A DNA stretch of 64,000 nucleotides from Sphingobacterium sp. CZ-UAM (GTDB lineage Bacteria; Bacteroidota; Bacteroidia; Sphingobacteriales; Sphingobacteriaceae), in contig NZ_MTCM01000001.1 of assembly GCF_002000245.1 (NCBI RefSeq), positions 806,001 to 870,000 of the forward strand, given 5' to 3'. Each line of letters starts with the position of its first letter. The first letter of the stretch is position 1. Shown in pieces: positions 42,405 to 51,712 of the stretch. Both the position numbers and the translations under genes were made by a program. The notes beneath the pieces are model-generated. The model was not told the DNA's origin. It saw nothing but the letters and a program-made list of their open reading frames with translations, and made no database searches.

Positions 42405-42989
42405 ATGAAATCTTTTTATTTAGGGATGGCAACGTTAGGTGTCGGATTAGCGCTAATGATGCGTTATAATACTGTTTCTGGCCATCAACAAAGTGTTCAT
42501 TCTTTTGAAAACGTGCAGATTAATTCGGATTCCACAAAAGTGGAGAATCTGGTGAAAGAATTAAAGAAACTTAAACCTATCCGTACCACTGATTTTGAAG
42601 CAAAGTTTAAAAAAGAGATCAATGGATTTAAACTGACGGAAGTTAAGGCATTTGAAGACCCGGAAACTGGCTCCTTTGCCTCGGCCAACTATGCAAAGGA
42701 TGGAGGGAATATTTATCTCATGATAACGGATGGTGCGGGACCCGGATCTGAGCAGGTGAAAGCTAATTTATTGAATTATTTAGAACTGAAAGAAATTTAT
42801 ACACCGGAAGACAAGTCTGCAGTGAAAAATTATAAGGGCTGGCTCGTCTCATTTGACTGGAGTATGTTCGAAAGCGATGGCATGACAAGTATACAATACT
42901 TAGAGGGCAATCGCTATGCTGTTGTTGCTTCGGCAAACCAGGTTCCGATAGAAGAATTGGAAAACTTTTTGAACAGTTTTGGTTTATAA
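42405..42989 (+). CDS. Exported or membrane-anchored hypothetical protein
   Basis: 194 residues. An N-terminal hydrophobic segment (residues 4-20, YLGMATLGVGLALMM) is likely a signal anchor. The body has a mixed alpha/beta pattern, with YAKDGGNIYLMITDGAGPGS in the middle and SIQYLEGNRYAVVASANQV near the C-terminus, rather like small transcription-independent periplasmic domains. No family recognised. The gene is isolated on the plus strand between glgC and the convergent DHFR-like gene. Confidence 0.6.
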   Translation: MKSFYLGMATLGVGLALMMRYNTVSGHQQSVHSFENVQINSDSTKVENLVKELKKLKPIRTTDFEAKFKKEINGFKLTEVKAFEDPETGSFASANYAKDGGNIYLMITDGAGPGSEQVKANLLNYLELKEIYTPEDKSAVKNYKGWLVSFDWSMFESDGMTSIQYLEGNRYAVVASANQVPIEELENFLNSFGL

Positions 42990-43187
42990 ACTTAAAATAA
43001 GCCACACTTTAGCTTATTCTGTGTTCTAAAGACTAGGCTAAAGCTTTTAAGACGCATTGTCGGGAATCAGTCATAGGCGGGGGGGCGGCGCTTTTTTGTG
43101 AAATCTGAAAGTGTCTGATTTCTATTGAACAGAAAGAACCTTCAGTTGATTTTCATGGCTGTTGGTGCTTATAAGAACAGGAGTGTC

Positions 43188-43739
43188 TTATTGACGTATT
43201 GGCTCATAATATAGAATTGTAGCACCACCACCAAAGTTTTTTGTTTTTAGATATTTCAGCAGTATTTTTTTACTTAAGTTGTTAAATAAGGGCAGTCCAC
43301 TTCCGGCTATAATAGGATGGATACAAATTTGATATTCATCTATTAGGCCACTTTTTGTTAAAGCAACAATTAGACTCGGGCTTCCTACCAAGATATCTCC
43401 GCCCGGTAGTTCTTTAAGGACTGTAAGTTCTTCGACGATATTTCGGCTGGCCAATCTGGCACTATCCCAATCCAGATTTTTTAGGGTTCTGGAAAAAACG
43501 ATTTTGGGAATGCTGTTCATGACCTGCGCAAATTCATCTGAGGACTTATTGCCACTCGAGGTCGACAGGAAGGCCCGCCAATATTCCATGAGTTGATAGG
43601 TTATTCTACCATATAATATGGTATCAGATTCACGTAATAAGTCCGTATAATGTTGATGAATTTCATCATCAGGAAGCATTAGCGTATGATCGCAAAAACC
43701 GTCCAGACTCATATTTATTGCCGCGATTACTTTTCTCAT
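43188..43739 (-). CDS. Dihydrofolate reductase-like (RibD C-terminal domain) protein
   Basis: 183 residues. The pattern INMSLDGF, LYGRITYQLMEYW, VFSRTLKNLDW, LPGGDILVGSPSLIVALTKSGLIDEYQICIHPIIAGSGLPLF is typical of the YyaP/YwjB-type DHFR-like family related to the RibD C-terminal domain. NADPH-dependent reduction is expected for the fold; substrate unknown. It stands alone on the minus strand, convergent to the preceding plus-strand gene. Confidence 0.9.
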   Translation of the reverse strand: MRKVIAAINMSLDGFCDHTLMLPDDEIHQHYTDLLRESDTILYGRITYQLMEYWRAFLSTSSGNKSSDEFAQVMNSIPKIVFSRTLKNLDWDSARLASRNIVEELTVLKELPGGDILVGSPSLIVALTKSGLIDEYQICIHPIIAGSGLPLFNNLSKKILLKYLKTKNFGGGATILYYEPIRQ

Positions 43740-43872
43740 ATCCCATGGTTGTATTGTGTGAATTAAATTTAAAAAAAACCGGGGAATATTGACTGATGGA
43801 AAATAAGCTGTGCAACTTGCTCAATTACAGATGTTGGAATGGATCGGCTTTGTTTGGGGGAGAATGGAAAGC

Positions 43873-44457
43873 CTACTCGTCTATGATCGTTAAATCAGTG
43901 ACTACATCGAAAGTTGATATGTGGTAATCATCTCCGAAAAATAGGCCATTGATATAATGCTGAATGGGGTAAAAAAGGTCGATTGGGATACCCTGATAGA
44001 AGGTTTTGAAATCGTTTGGAATAGAATAAGCATGACTGTATTTTCCCTTGCCGAGACTGATTCCGCCTATTTTTTTTAGGTATCCGGTTATTTTGTGCTT
44101 AGCTGAATTTGAAAACTTTTCACTTGTCTCTAGGAAATAGTCCTGAATATAAAAGTTTCTGATATTTTTTAATTTGATCGGGACGGTTCTATCCAGTTTT
44201 ATCCTGCGAGAATAGGAGATGTCGGTTAAAACGCAAGTAGCCTTCTGAACAGTCGAAACATCGATAAAATAACCTCCATCAACCATTAAATGCTTACTAT
44301 CTTTATAGATGCCTAGGATCATCTCGTTGATTTCTCTATCAGAATAATCCATTATATTTGAAGATCTTCCAAACTTTTCGAATTGCAGCCCGCTCTCTTT
44401 ACCGGTTTTCCTGATTTTGTTTAATTCATATTGCTGAAAAGTTCTGATTTTTTCCAT
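43873..44457 (-). CDS. Hypothetical protein
   Basis: 194 residues, no signal peptide and no membrane helix. It is rich in charged residues and has a mixed pattern with KHLMVDGGYFIDVSTVQKATCVL in the centre. I do not recognise a domain. It lies upstream of the DHFR-like gene on the same strand with 133 nt between, so co-transcription is uncertain. Confidence 0.5.
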   Translation of the reverse strand: MEKIRTFQQYELNKIRKTGKESGLQFEKFGRSSNIMDYSDREINEMILGIYKDSKHLMVDGGYFIDVSTVQKATCVLTDISYSRRIKLDRTVPIKLKNIRNFYIQDYFLETSEKFSNSAKHKITGYLKKIGGISLGKGKYSHAYSIPNDFKTFYQGIPIDLFYPIQHYINGLFFGDDYHISTFDVVTDLTIIDE

Positions 44458-44689
44458 ATCCGTTGCTCATTATATTTAGCAGGTTAAAGATAATTTTAAA
44501 ACTTAGCTTTCTGCCTCTTTATAGGCATCTAATTGTAATTTGAATCGAATCTAATTTAACAGTAAGCTAACACTTTGGCAATGAGTTATCCAACATATCA
44601 ATCCATGAATGCGTTATCAAAGGAAAAAAGGCTTGCTTAAGGGAATGCGAAATCTGAGATTGAATAGCATCAAGGTTGAAGTCATCGTA

Positions 44690-45583
44690 TTAAAATTTAA
44701 ATTTTCTGGAGGTCATGCGACCTTGACCTTTCAGTTCTATTTGACCTGGGGATAGTTCCAAAACCCCGAAAGCATTTTCATTGTTGGTTTCAATCATTCC
44801 TTCAAGGGTAATCATAGGAATCCCTTTATAGTAATCGAAGTTGCCGGGGTGATGATGTCCCGAGATAACTGCCTTCACAGCAGGATATTTTTCGATAAGC
44901 GCTAATATATCTCTGTTGTTTAGTGCTTCAAGTCCATTCTCTGGAAATAAAGGATGATGGGTGAAAATGATAACGTTTTTGGATTCCTTTTCTGCTTTTT
45001 CTAGCTGCTTTTCCAACCATTTAAGCTGTTGTATGCTGATCCCGCCATTCCATGGCTGAGTATTTTTCCGTTGCTCAAGTTTTAGCCGATTATTTAAAGA
45101 TTGCCATGCCGTGCGTTCTGCTGAGGTCGCTGTAGTTGCATATTCGCTGAGTTCATTGGTGTTGAGGAGAACAAATAACCAATGTTCTTTCTCTACAGTA
45201 TAATAGGGAGCTGGCATGCAATAGGCCTTGTAGAGTGTGGCTCCCTTTTCTACATTGACGTAATCATGGTTGCCCAGCAAATTGTAGACTGGCGCATTGA
45301 GTTTGTTCAGGCGCTGTAAGGCTGGAGCCAGATCTTTTGTTCCCATATCGACTAAATCTCCCACCATAACCGTAAAATCCACTCCGGCTGTATTGATAGC
45401 TTTTGTTGCTGAATCTAATTTCGAAAGTGAATTACGGTAGAATCGACTCCCTTTTGTGTCCTGATCCGCATATTGAGGGTCTGCTATTAAGCCAACTTTC
45501 AAGGGGCTGTTCTTTTGTTGGCCAATACCTTTATTATAGAAAAGAACAGATAAGAGTGATAAAAATATGATTTTAATTTTCAT
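44690..45583 (-). CDS. Secreted ADPRM-like metallophosphoesterase
   Basis: 297 residues from ATG 45583, which gives a signal peptide (MKIKIIFLSLLSVLF, ending near IGQ); an upstream ATG at 45619 lacks this fit. Motifs: LIADPQYAD, VMVGDLVDMG, LLGNHDY, FTHHPLFP, ISGHHHPGNF. The C-terminal segment ITLEGMIETNNENAFGVLEL and a GQGRM motif closely match the Mn-dependent ADP-ribose/CDP-alcohol diphosphatase (ADPRM) group known in animals and plants. Thus a periplasmic nucleotide-diphosphate hydrolase is likely. Neighbours give no pathway. Confidence 0.88.
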   Translation of the reverse strand: MKIKIIFLSLLSVLFYNKGIGQQKNSPLKVGLIADPQYADQDTKGSRFYRNSLSKLDSATKAINTAGVDFTVMVGDLVDMGTKDLAPALQRLNKLNAPVYNLLGNHDYVNVEKGATLYKAYCMPAPYYTVEKEHWLFVLLNTNELSEYATTATSAERTAWQSLNNRLKLEQRKNTQPWNGGISIQQLKWLEKQLEKAEKESKNVIIFTHHPLFPENGLEALNNRDILALIEKYPAVKAVISGHHHPGNFDYYKGIPMITLEGMIETNNENAFGVLELSPGQIELKGQGRMTSRKFKF

Positions 45584-45836
45584 TCTGAGTTTTTTAAGAT
45601 TTGTGATACCATCAGGCATCCAATTGGTTATATTTCTCTACTTATATCTTAGCGACATGCTATTGGGCCTCTGAATCAAAAATAACAGCAGACACATGAC
45701 TGTGCTATTAATTTCTGATTTTTTTGTTTAATCAGTGGTTATTACAAACATACGTTTTTTTTGACTTTTAAAAGTGGAAACTGATCGCACACGATTGCTT
45801 GAAATTCAGAAAACCATAGGATGGGACTGATCGGTC

Positions 45837-47393
45837 TTATTTAGATAAAGGCGTTGGCTCATCATAATTACGCATAATATAATAGAAATACGAAATCATT
45901 TTCATATAGTTTTCGACACTGATATATTCATTGGTACTGTGTATGCTCTGTTGTTCGGAATGATTGATTTTGATGGGCATAAATCGGTAAATATTTTTGC
46001 TGAGTTCCTGGTATTTGACGGCATCTGTGCCACCGACGGTAAGGTATGGCGTGACAATCAGATCTGGGTATAACCTTCGGATCGAAGATTCCATCATCTG
46101 GTAAGCTTTAGTATCACTAGGAGATACATTGGATGCCTCTCGGGCATTATCCACTTGTTCTACCTCGACATCAAAACCCCTGGTCGCTTTCTTAACATGA
46201 GCTAGCACCTGCTGAATTGTATTTTCAGGCAATAACCTAAAATTGACAACAAATTCGACTTCTGGTGAGAGTACATTGGGCGCATCACTACCTTTCATCA
46301 TGGTAAGAGCCGTTGTGGTGCGGACCAAAGCATTTGTAGCGTGATTTTTAGTCAACTGGGCAAGTAGCAGCGGTTCCATCAACCATTTATTTGCGATGGC
46401 AAAACGGGAAACAAATGGCATTGAACCGCCAATCTGCTGAAAAAAACGCTGAATAAGGGGGCTGATCATTGGTTTCATCTGTTGTTCTTCAAGCCGCTGC
46501 ATGATCACCGCTGCTTTGCCAATAGCCGTTTCCGAAGGTGGCATTGAAGAATGCCCACCTAAGCCTTTAACCTTAATTTTTAAAGACAGGAATCCCTTTT
46601 CGGCACAGCCAATTAATGCTACATCAGAATTTATTCCATTAACAGATCCCTGTTCCAAAATGAGTCCACCTTCATCGTAGACAGCCTCAAACCGAAGTCC
46701 CTTACCCTTAAAATCGGCGGCTATTTCGCTTGCGCCGAGTTTGCCACCTACTTCCTCATCAAAACCAAAAGCGAGATAGATATCACGTTGTGGTCTTTGC
46801 TCATCCAGCACTATTTTTTGCATAGCTTCAAGCAACGCAAAGAGCATCCCTTTCATGTCTAAGGTCCCTCGCCCATAAATCCGACCATCCGCTACAACGC
46901 CTGAAAAAGGAGCATAATCCCAATCTTCAGCTATTGCGGTGACTGGAGGGCTAGGGGGATCTGATGGACGGAAGATCTGTTCGGACTTGTTTTTAATTTC
47001 AGCTGAGCCGGGGGGAACAACATCGTAATGGGATAAAAATAGGAGGGGTAATAAGTTGTTATTGCTGCCTTTAAGTCTGAAAACTAAACCATAAGAATGA
47101 ACCGTATAGACCTCCAATTGCTGATGAAGAAGGGGATAAGTCGCTGCGATATACTGCTTAAAAGTATCAAATGGGGCATATAAAAATAGATTAGGGTCAC
47201 TATTGGAAACCGATGGTATTTTAATTCCCCCAGCTAATCTGGATAAGGTACTATCGTCGGAAGAGGGCTTAAATGCTGGTGTATCGGATTTTTTTGTTTT
47301 GGCGAAAGGGAAGACTAATGTGTTGATCAATAGACCAATAAAAATCACAATCAGTAATAGCAATAGCACCAAAAGTAGCTTCTTCATAACCAT
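45837..47393 (-). CDS. M20 family peptidase (CPS1/PM20D1-like)
   Basis: 518 residues. A hydrophobic N-terminal helix (residues 4-28) anchors or exports it. The M20 core has LFLSHYDVVPP (first metal His), GRGTLDMKGM (bridging Asp), FGFDEEVGGKLGA (catalytic Glu-Glu) and GTDAVKYQ and a late His in FMPIKINHSEQQSIHSTNE. Architecture and motifs resemble carboxypeptidase S and PM20D1, di-zinc enzymes that cut peptides or N-acyl amino acids. An internal ATG (M3) is the other start. It lies convergent-free on the minus strand upstream of the ADPRM-like gene. Confidence 0.92.
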   Translation of the reverse strand: MVMKKLLLVLLLLLIVIFIGLLINTLVFPFAKTKKSDTPAFKPSSDDSTLSRLAGGIKIPSVSNSDPNLFLYAPFDTFKQYIAATYPLLHQQLEVYTVHSYGLVFRLKGSNNNLLPLLFLSHYDVVPPGSAEIKNKSEQIFRPSDPPSPPVTAIAEDWDYAPFSGVVADGRIYGRGTLDMKGMLFALLEAMQKIVLDEQRPQRDIYLAFGFDEEVGGKLGASEIAADFKGKGLRFEAVYDEGGLILEQGSVNGINSDVALIGCAEKGFLSLKIKVKGLGGHSSMPPSETAIGKAAVIMQRLEEQQMKPMISPLIQRFFQQIGGSMPFVSRFAIANKWLMEPLLLAQLTKNHATNALVRTTTALTMMKGSDAPNVLSPEVEFVVNFRLLPENTIQQVLAHVKKATRGFDVEVEQVDNAREASNVSPSDTKAYQMMESSIRRLYPDLIVTPYLTVGGTDAVKYQELSKNIYRFMPIKINHSEQQSIHSTNEYISVENYMKMISYFYYIMRNYDEPTPLSK

Positions 47394-47524
47394 GTTGTTT
47401 GTGGTGAAACCTTTAAATCAATGTCATCTTAGACAGGAACCTATGGATAAAAACATCCTACCCACCACTTTGTTTTAGCTGGAAGCTCTAACCCTAATCA
47501 ATCAGCACATCTATTCACTGAAAA

Positions 47525-48622
47525 TTATTCAACCAATTCAAATTCCTTCTCCAATGTTTCCCTGCCATTGACAATAATTGAAATCTTATGTTTGCCAATA
47601 TAGAATTTTCTGGTTGTAATTATTTTAAATGATTGTCTGCGTTCAATCCTATTTTTTTCAGCCGATAGATAGGTCTTTTCGCTAATTTTAAAAACTTTGC
47701 GGGACATTAGGCCATTTGATTTTTGATAATACAATCCATACTCCAGCCGAAGTGGTTTTGAGTGTACATGGGTATTTTCGATCTGAAATGAAAAAGTAAG
47801 GTATTCTCCAATTTTCACATAAGGTGTCCCGATTTGAAGATCAGAAACCTCGAAATCTTTACCGTCCAAGCCATAGTAATACAAAATCTCCGGGTGTCCT
47901 TGTTTTAGCAAGGTACGGCAGCCATGTTTAATAATTCCGTCAGTATTTCTACCGATCCCTTTCCAGTTCTTTGCAATGGTCAACAAAATATCCGGGTGAT
48001 CCTTAGAGATATCGTTTAAATTATTGGCGACACTTCTTCTAACCATTTCTGATAGGTCATTTTTCAGTAAATCCAAAATGGGTAAGATGGGAGCCGGGTC
48101 TTTCTTCAAAAAGGGTATCGCCATAGCCCATGGAAGTCGTGGGCGAATACCTTCACTTGCCAGGCGACGTACCTGTGCATGCGGGCTGCAAGCCCATTGT
48201 TCCATTATGGTAATCATCTGTTGTTTATACTTGATAATAAAGGGGCGGACAGCAAATTCACAGGATATGAACTGTGTGATTATTTCAAGCGATCTAACGG
48301 AGGTTTCGAAATGATCAATGCCATAAGTTTCGATGTAATCGGGGAATATCATAAATTCAAGCCCACCGGAATATCCAGCCGCAATCAAATTCTCGACAAC
48401 CTGAGTGATTAACGCTATTGCTTCCGGAAAATGGGACGGCATAAATTCATGCAAAGTTTGTGTCGTATGTTTGGTCCTTTGCTTCCATTCCATATGGTCG
48501 AAATTACTGCTGAAGATTCTTGTGATAAATTGCTCTCCATCGAAATCGGACTTTACACGACCAAATTGATCAGCAAGTAGTTGATAAAAACTCCTGGAAT
48601 AAATATCCTTTATAAGACTCAT
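47525..48622 (-). CDS. AlkC-type DNA alkylation repair protein with Ig-like C-terminal domain
   Basis: 365 residues. HEAT-like repeats span about residues 30-250, with EFAVRPFIIKYKQQM, WACSPHAQVRRLASEGIRPRLPWAM and VRRSVANNLNDISKDHPD, the set seen in AlkC/AlkD glycosylases. The last ~100 residues (from LQIGTPYVKIGEYLTFSFQIEN) read as an immunoglobulin-like beta domain, a known addition in some AlkC proteins. AlkC removes 3-methyladenine-type lesions. It stands alone on the minus strand. Confidence 0.88.
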   Translation of the reverse strand: MSLIKDIYSRSFYQLLADQFGRVKSDFDGEQFITRIFSSNFDHMEWKQRTKHTTQTLHEFMPSHFPEAIALITQVVENLIAAGYSGGLEFMIFPDYIETYGIDHFETSVRSLEIITQFISCEFAVRPFIIKYKQQMITIMEQWACSPHAQVRRLASEGIRPRLPWAMAIPFLKKDPAPILPILDLLKNDLSEMVRRSVANNLNDISKDHPDILLTIAKNWKGIGRNTDGIIKHGCRTLLKQGHPEILYYYGLDGKDFEVSDLQIGTPYVKIGEYLTFSFQIENTHVHSKPLRLEYGLYYQKSNGLMSRKVFKISEKTYLSAEKNRIERRQSFKIITTRKFYIGKHKISIIVNGRETLEKEFELVE

Positions 48623-48796
48623 AAATAGTATATATAGTTCAGCATATATTTAATTTACATACCGACATGCAGTATGGCATCGTATAACAACATTTACTTG
48701 AATAAAGTATCATTTTGATAAGTTGTAAACGATAGGCAAAATTAGCAGCCGTAGATGACAACAGATTGTCAATAGCAATACGAAACAATGGCATCC

Positions 48797-49216
48797 CTAT
48801 TTTACTTGTTGCATGAGCTTATAAAGAAGTGAAGTAAGTGTTTTCAACTCCTCCTTTGTGAGTGTCCGCGAGGCTTTTTTTGCCATACCTTCCCGGAAGT
48901 TTTCTGAATTATCTATGATATACCGACCTGCATCGGTCACGGTCAGCTCAAAAAATCTACGATCGGCCGCGGATTGCTGTTGCTCAATCAATTTATTTTC
49001 CGTCAAAAATTTAAGCTGCTTGGAAACGGCGGCCTGACTAATTTGAAAGGCTTCAGCAATCTGCTTCGCTGTAACCCCGCGATGCCTATAAACATATTCA
49101 ATTAAATTGTAATGTGTAGCCGTCACCCCATGGATATTTCCTCGATTCATATTGGCCAATATAAAACACTGTAGGTCTGTAAAGACTTGATAGAAACTGG
49201 TTTCACTCTTATTCAT
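48797..49216 (-). CDS. MarR-family transcriptional regulator
   Basis: 139 residues. The winged-helix region (about 40-105) has VTAKQIAEAFQISQAAVSKQLKFLTENKLIEQQQS and the wing DRRFFELTVTDAGRYI, typical of MarR. It is divergent from a short UvrA-type ABC protein 71 nt away. The region between has two TTAACTTKGTTAA palindromes 22 nt apart, one overlapping a -7 box of the ABC gene, so this regulator very probably represses it. Ligand unknown; perhaps a drug or DNA-intercalating compound. Confidence 0.92.
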   Translation of the reverse strand: MNKSETSFYQVFTDLQCFILANMNRGNIHGVTATHYNLIEYVYRHRGVTAKQIAEAFQISQAAVSKQLKFLTENKLIEQQQSAADRRFFELTVTDAGRYIIDNSENFREGMAKKASRTLTKEELKTLTSLLYKLMQQVK

Positions 49217-49231
49217 AAAACAATACTTTAG

Positions 49232-49266
49232 TTAACTTTGTTAAGTATTATATTTAACTTGGTTAA
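49232..49266. promoter_or_regulatory. Tandem palindromic operator between marR-like and uvrA-like genes
   Basis: Two copies of TTAACTTKGTTAA (49232-49244 and 49254-49266), each with TTAAC/GTTAA arms and a 3-nt centre. Spacing is 22 nt, about two helical turns. The first copy contains an exact -7 box (TAACTTTG, 49233-49240) 47 nt before the plus-strand start codon at 49288. Candidate MarR operator. Confidence 0.75.
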
Positions 49267-49287
49267 TTAATATCAAAGATAATTAAA

Positions 49288-51543
49288 ATGGATAATATTG
49301 TTATTATAAATGCAAAGCAAAACAATCTAAAGAATATATCGCTCCATATTCCTAAAAGAAAAATCATTGTTTTCACAGGTGTATCCGGTTCGGGAAAGTC
49401 ATCTTTGGTATTTGAAACAATTGGCGCAGAAGCACAGCGGCAGTTTAACGAAACTCAGGCCAGTTTTATCCGAAACCGCTTACAGCATATCGGTGTCCCC
49501 GAAGTGGATAAGATTGAACATTTGAATGTACCTATTATTATCAATCAGAAGAGACTAGGAGGAAACGCCCGCTCTACCGTAGGTACAGCCACGGATATCT
49601 ATAGTTCACTACGGTTGCTTTTTTCAAGAATGGGTACTCCATTTGTAGGATATTCCAATGTGTTTTCATTTAACAACCCGCTTGGCATGTGCCGGGAATG
49701 TGAAGGCCTCGGTTTTGTACAGACAATTGACATTACCCAGCTCTTGAATATGGAAAAATCTTTGAATGAAGGTGCAATAACATTTCCGACATTTCAGCCT
49801 GGCGGCTGGCGTTTAACGCGATATACCTTATCTGGATACTTTGACAATGATAAGAAATTAAAAGATTATGACAAATCCGAGCTGGAGATGCTCCTAAATG
49901 CAGTGGAACATAAGCCCAAATCTCCAGACAAACAGTGGGGAAAGACAGTGAAATATGAAGGCCTGATTCCGCGTATAGAAAAAGCATTTTTAAAAAAAGA
50001 TTCGAGGGAGAACAGGACTCGTAAAGAAGCTCTCAAAGGTATCATAATTAAAAAAAGCTGCCCTGCATGTAGTGGTAAAAGACTAAATAGTAAGGTGCTA
50101 TCGTGTAAAATATTAGGTAAAAGTATCGCAGATTGTGCATCGCTATCAGTGGACGAGCTGCTCGATTTTGTGGGTATGATAAATTCCAAAACCTATGGTG
50201 TTTTATTAGACGAACTGAGGAAAAAATTGCAACATATAATCGATATCGGCCTCCAGTACCTGACTTTAGATCGACGGACAGATACCTTATCCGGAGGGGA
50301 ATCGCAACGCATCAAGATGGTACGTAATCTCGGTAATAGTTTAACTGATTTACTCTATATTTTTGATGAACCTAGTATTGGTCTCCATCCTAAAGATCTG
50401 CAAAATATCGCGACCATTATTCAACAGATCAAAGAAAAGGGCAATACCGTAATTATTGTAGAACACGATCCGGATCTCATCCGAATTGCAGATTGGATTA
50501 TCGATATGGGGCCAGAATCCGGAAAATCGGGCGGTGAAATAGTCTACGAAGGTGAGTTTGAAGGACTTCAATATTCAAAAGGAAAAACGGGATCTTATTT
50601 TAGCCAAAGTTTTGATTTTAATCAGCATCCACGTCAAGCCCAAGGTTACCTGGAGATTAAAAACGCGAGTTTACATAATTTGAAGAATATCCATGTGAAG
50701 ATACCAAAACAGGTACTATCGGTGGTTACAGGTGTTGCCGGTTCAGGTAAGAGTACGCTGATCAATAAAATTTTGCCCATATATTATCCAGAGGTGACCG
50801 TCGTTGATCAGGCGTTATTTGCTTCCAGCGCGCGCTCAAATCTACTTACCTATCTTAATTTATCAGATATTATCAGGAAACTTTTTTCAAAGGCCAATAA
50901 TGTATCTGATAAACTGTTCAGTAGAAATAGTTTAGGTGCATGCGAAAATTGCAAGGGCTTAGGGCTTGAGCGAATTGATCTGGCTTTTATGGATGATATT
51001 GAGCAGGTCTGTGAGCGCTGTCATGGATCAGGATTTACGCCCAAGATACTAGATTATGATTATAAAGGCAAAAATATAGTCGATATAATGCATATGACGG
51101 TTGCAGAGGCAGCTGTATTTTTTCCGGAGGAGCCTTTCTATGGGGTATTTAACATGTTATCTCGTCTAGGCCTCGGTTATCTCAGCTTAGGACAGCGCTT
51201 GGATAGTTTTTCCGGTGGTGAACGTCAGCGCTTGAAACTGACACGGGAACTCAACCACAGTGACGGCATTATCGTTCTCGATGAGCCAAGTACGGGATTG
51301 CATCCATCGGATACCCAAAAGCTACTGGACTTTATAGACAGATTGGTGGAAAATAAGAATACTGTTATTGTGATCGAACATAATCTTGATATTATTGCCC
51401 AGGCGGATTGGATTATAGATATTGGTCCCGGAGCTGGTAAATATGGTGGTAAGCTGCTCTTCGAAGGAACTGTGGCCCATCTATTGAGGGATAAGACGTC
51501 ACCGACGGCGGTATATCTAAGAAAACATTTAAAAATGGCCTAG
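49288..51543 (+). CDS. Short UvrA-type ABC-ATPase (UvrA2-like)
   Basis: 751 residues, compared with ~940 for housekeeping UvrA. It starts with ABC half 1: Walker A GVSGSGKSS at residues 31-39; an ABC signature LSGGESQRIKM; then half 2 with a second Walker A GVAGSGKST and signature FSGGERQRLKL. Two zinc motifs are visible, CPACSGKRL and CENCKGLGLERIDLAFMDD plus CERCHGSGF. Such UvrA2 proteins lack part of the UvrB-binding region and often confer drug or DNA-damage tolerance. It is divergent from a MarR repressor, which suggests induction by a DNA-active drug. Confidence 0.92.
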   Translation: MDNIVIINAKQNNLKNISLHIPKRKIIVFTGVSGSGKSSLVFETIGAEAQRQFNETQASFIRNRLQHIGVPEVDKIEHLNVPIIINQKRLGGNARSTVGTATDIYSSLRLLFSRMGTPFVGYSNVFSFNNPLGMCRECEGLGFVQTIDITQLLNMEKSLNEGAITFPTFQPGGWRLTRYTLSGYFDNDKKLKDYDKSELEMLLNAVEHKPKSPDKQWGKTVKYEGLIPRIEKAFLKKDSRENRTRKEALKGIIIKKSCPACSGKRLNSKVLSCKILGKSIADCASLSVDELLDFVGMINSKTYGVLLDELRKKLQHIIDIGLQYLTLDRRTDTLSGGESQRIKMVRNLGNSLTDLLYIFDEPSIGLHPKDLQNIATIIQQIKEKGNTVIIVEHDPDLIRIADWIIDMGPESGKSGGEIVYEGEFEGLQYSKGKTGSYFSQSFDFNQHPRQAQGYLEIKNASLHNLKNIHVKIPKQVLSVVTGVAGSGKSTLINKILPIYYPEVTVVDQALFASSARSNLLTYLNLSDIIRKLFSKANNVSDKLFSRNSLGACENCKGLGLERIDLAFMDDIEQVCERCHGSGFTPKILDYDYKGKNIVDIMHMTVAEAAVFFPEEPFYGVFNMLSRLGLGYLSLGQRLDSFSGGERQRLKLTRELNHSDGIIVLDEPSTGLHPSDTQKLLDFIDRLVENKNTVIVIEHNLDIIAQADWIIDIGPGAGKYGGKLLFEGTVAHLLRDKTSPTAVYLRKHLKMA

Positions 51544-51712
51544 CATCTAAAGGCTAGCCCATACTGCTGTACTTGGTTAGAATTTTCATTCTTCATTTAA
51601 AAATTGGAGGACAGAAAATAGGCCATAATATTACAAATCAATTCTGTAATTATGTAACGATATCCTCCAGGTTTGTAGCCAAATTTGTAATGTAAGATTA
51701 AAACATACAGAT

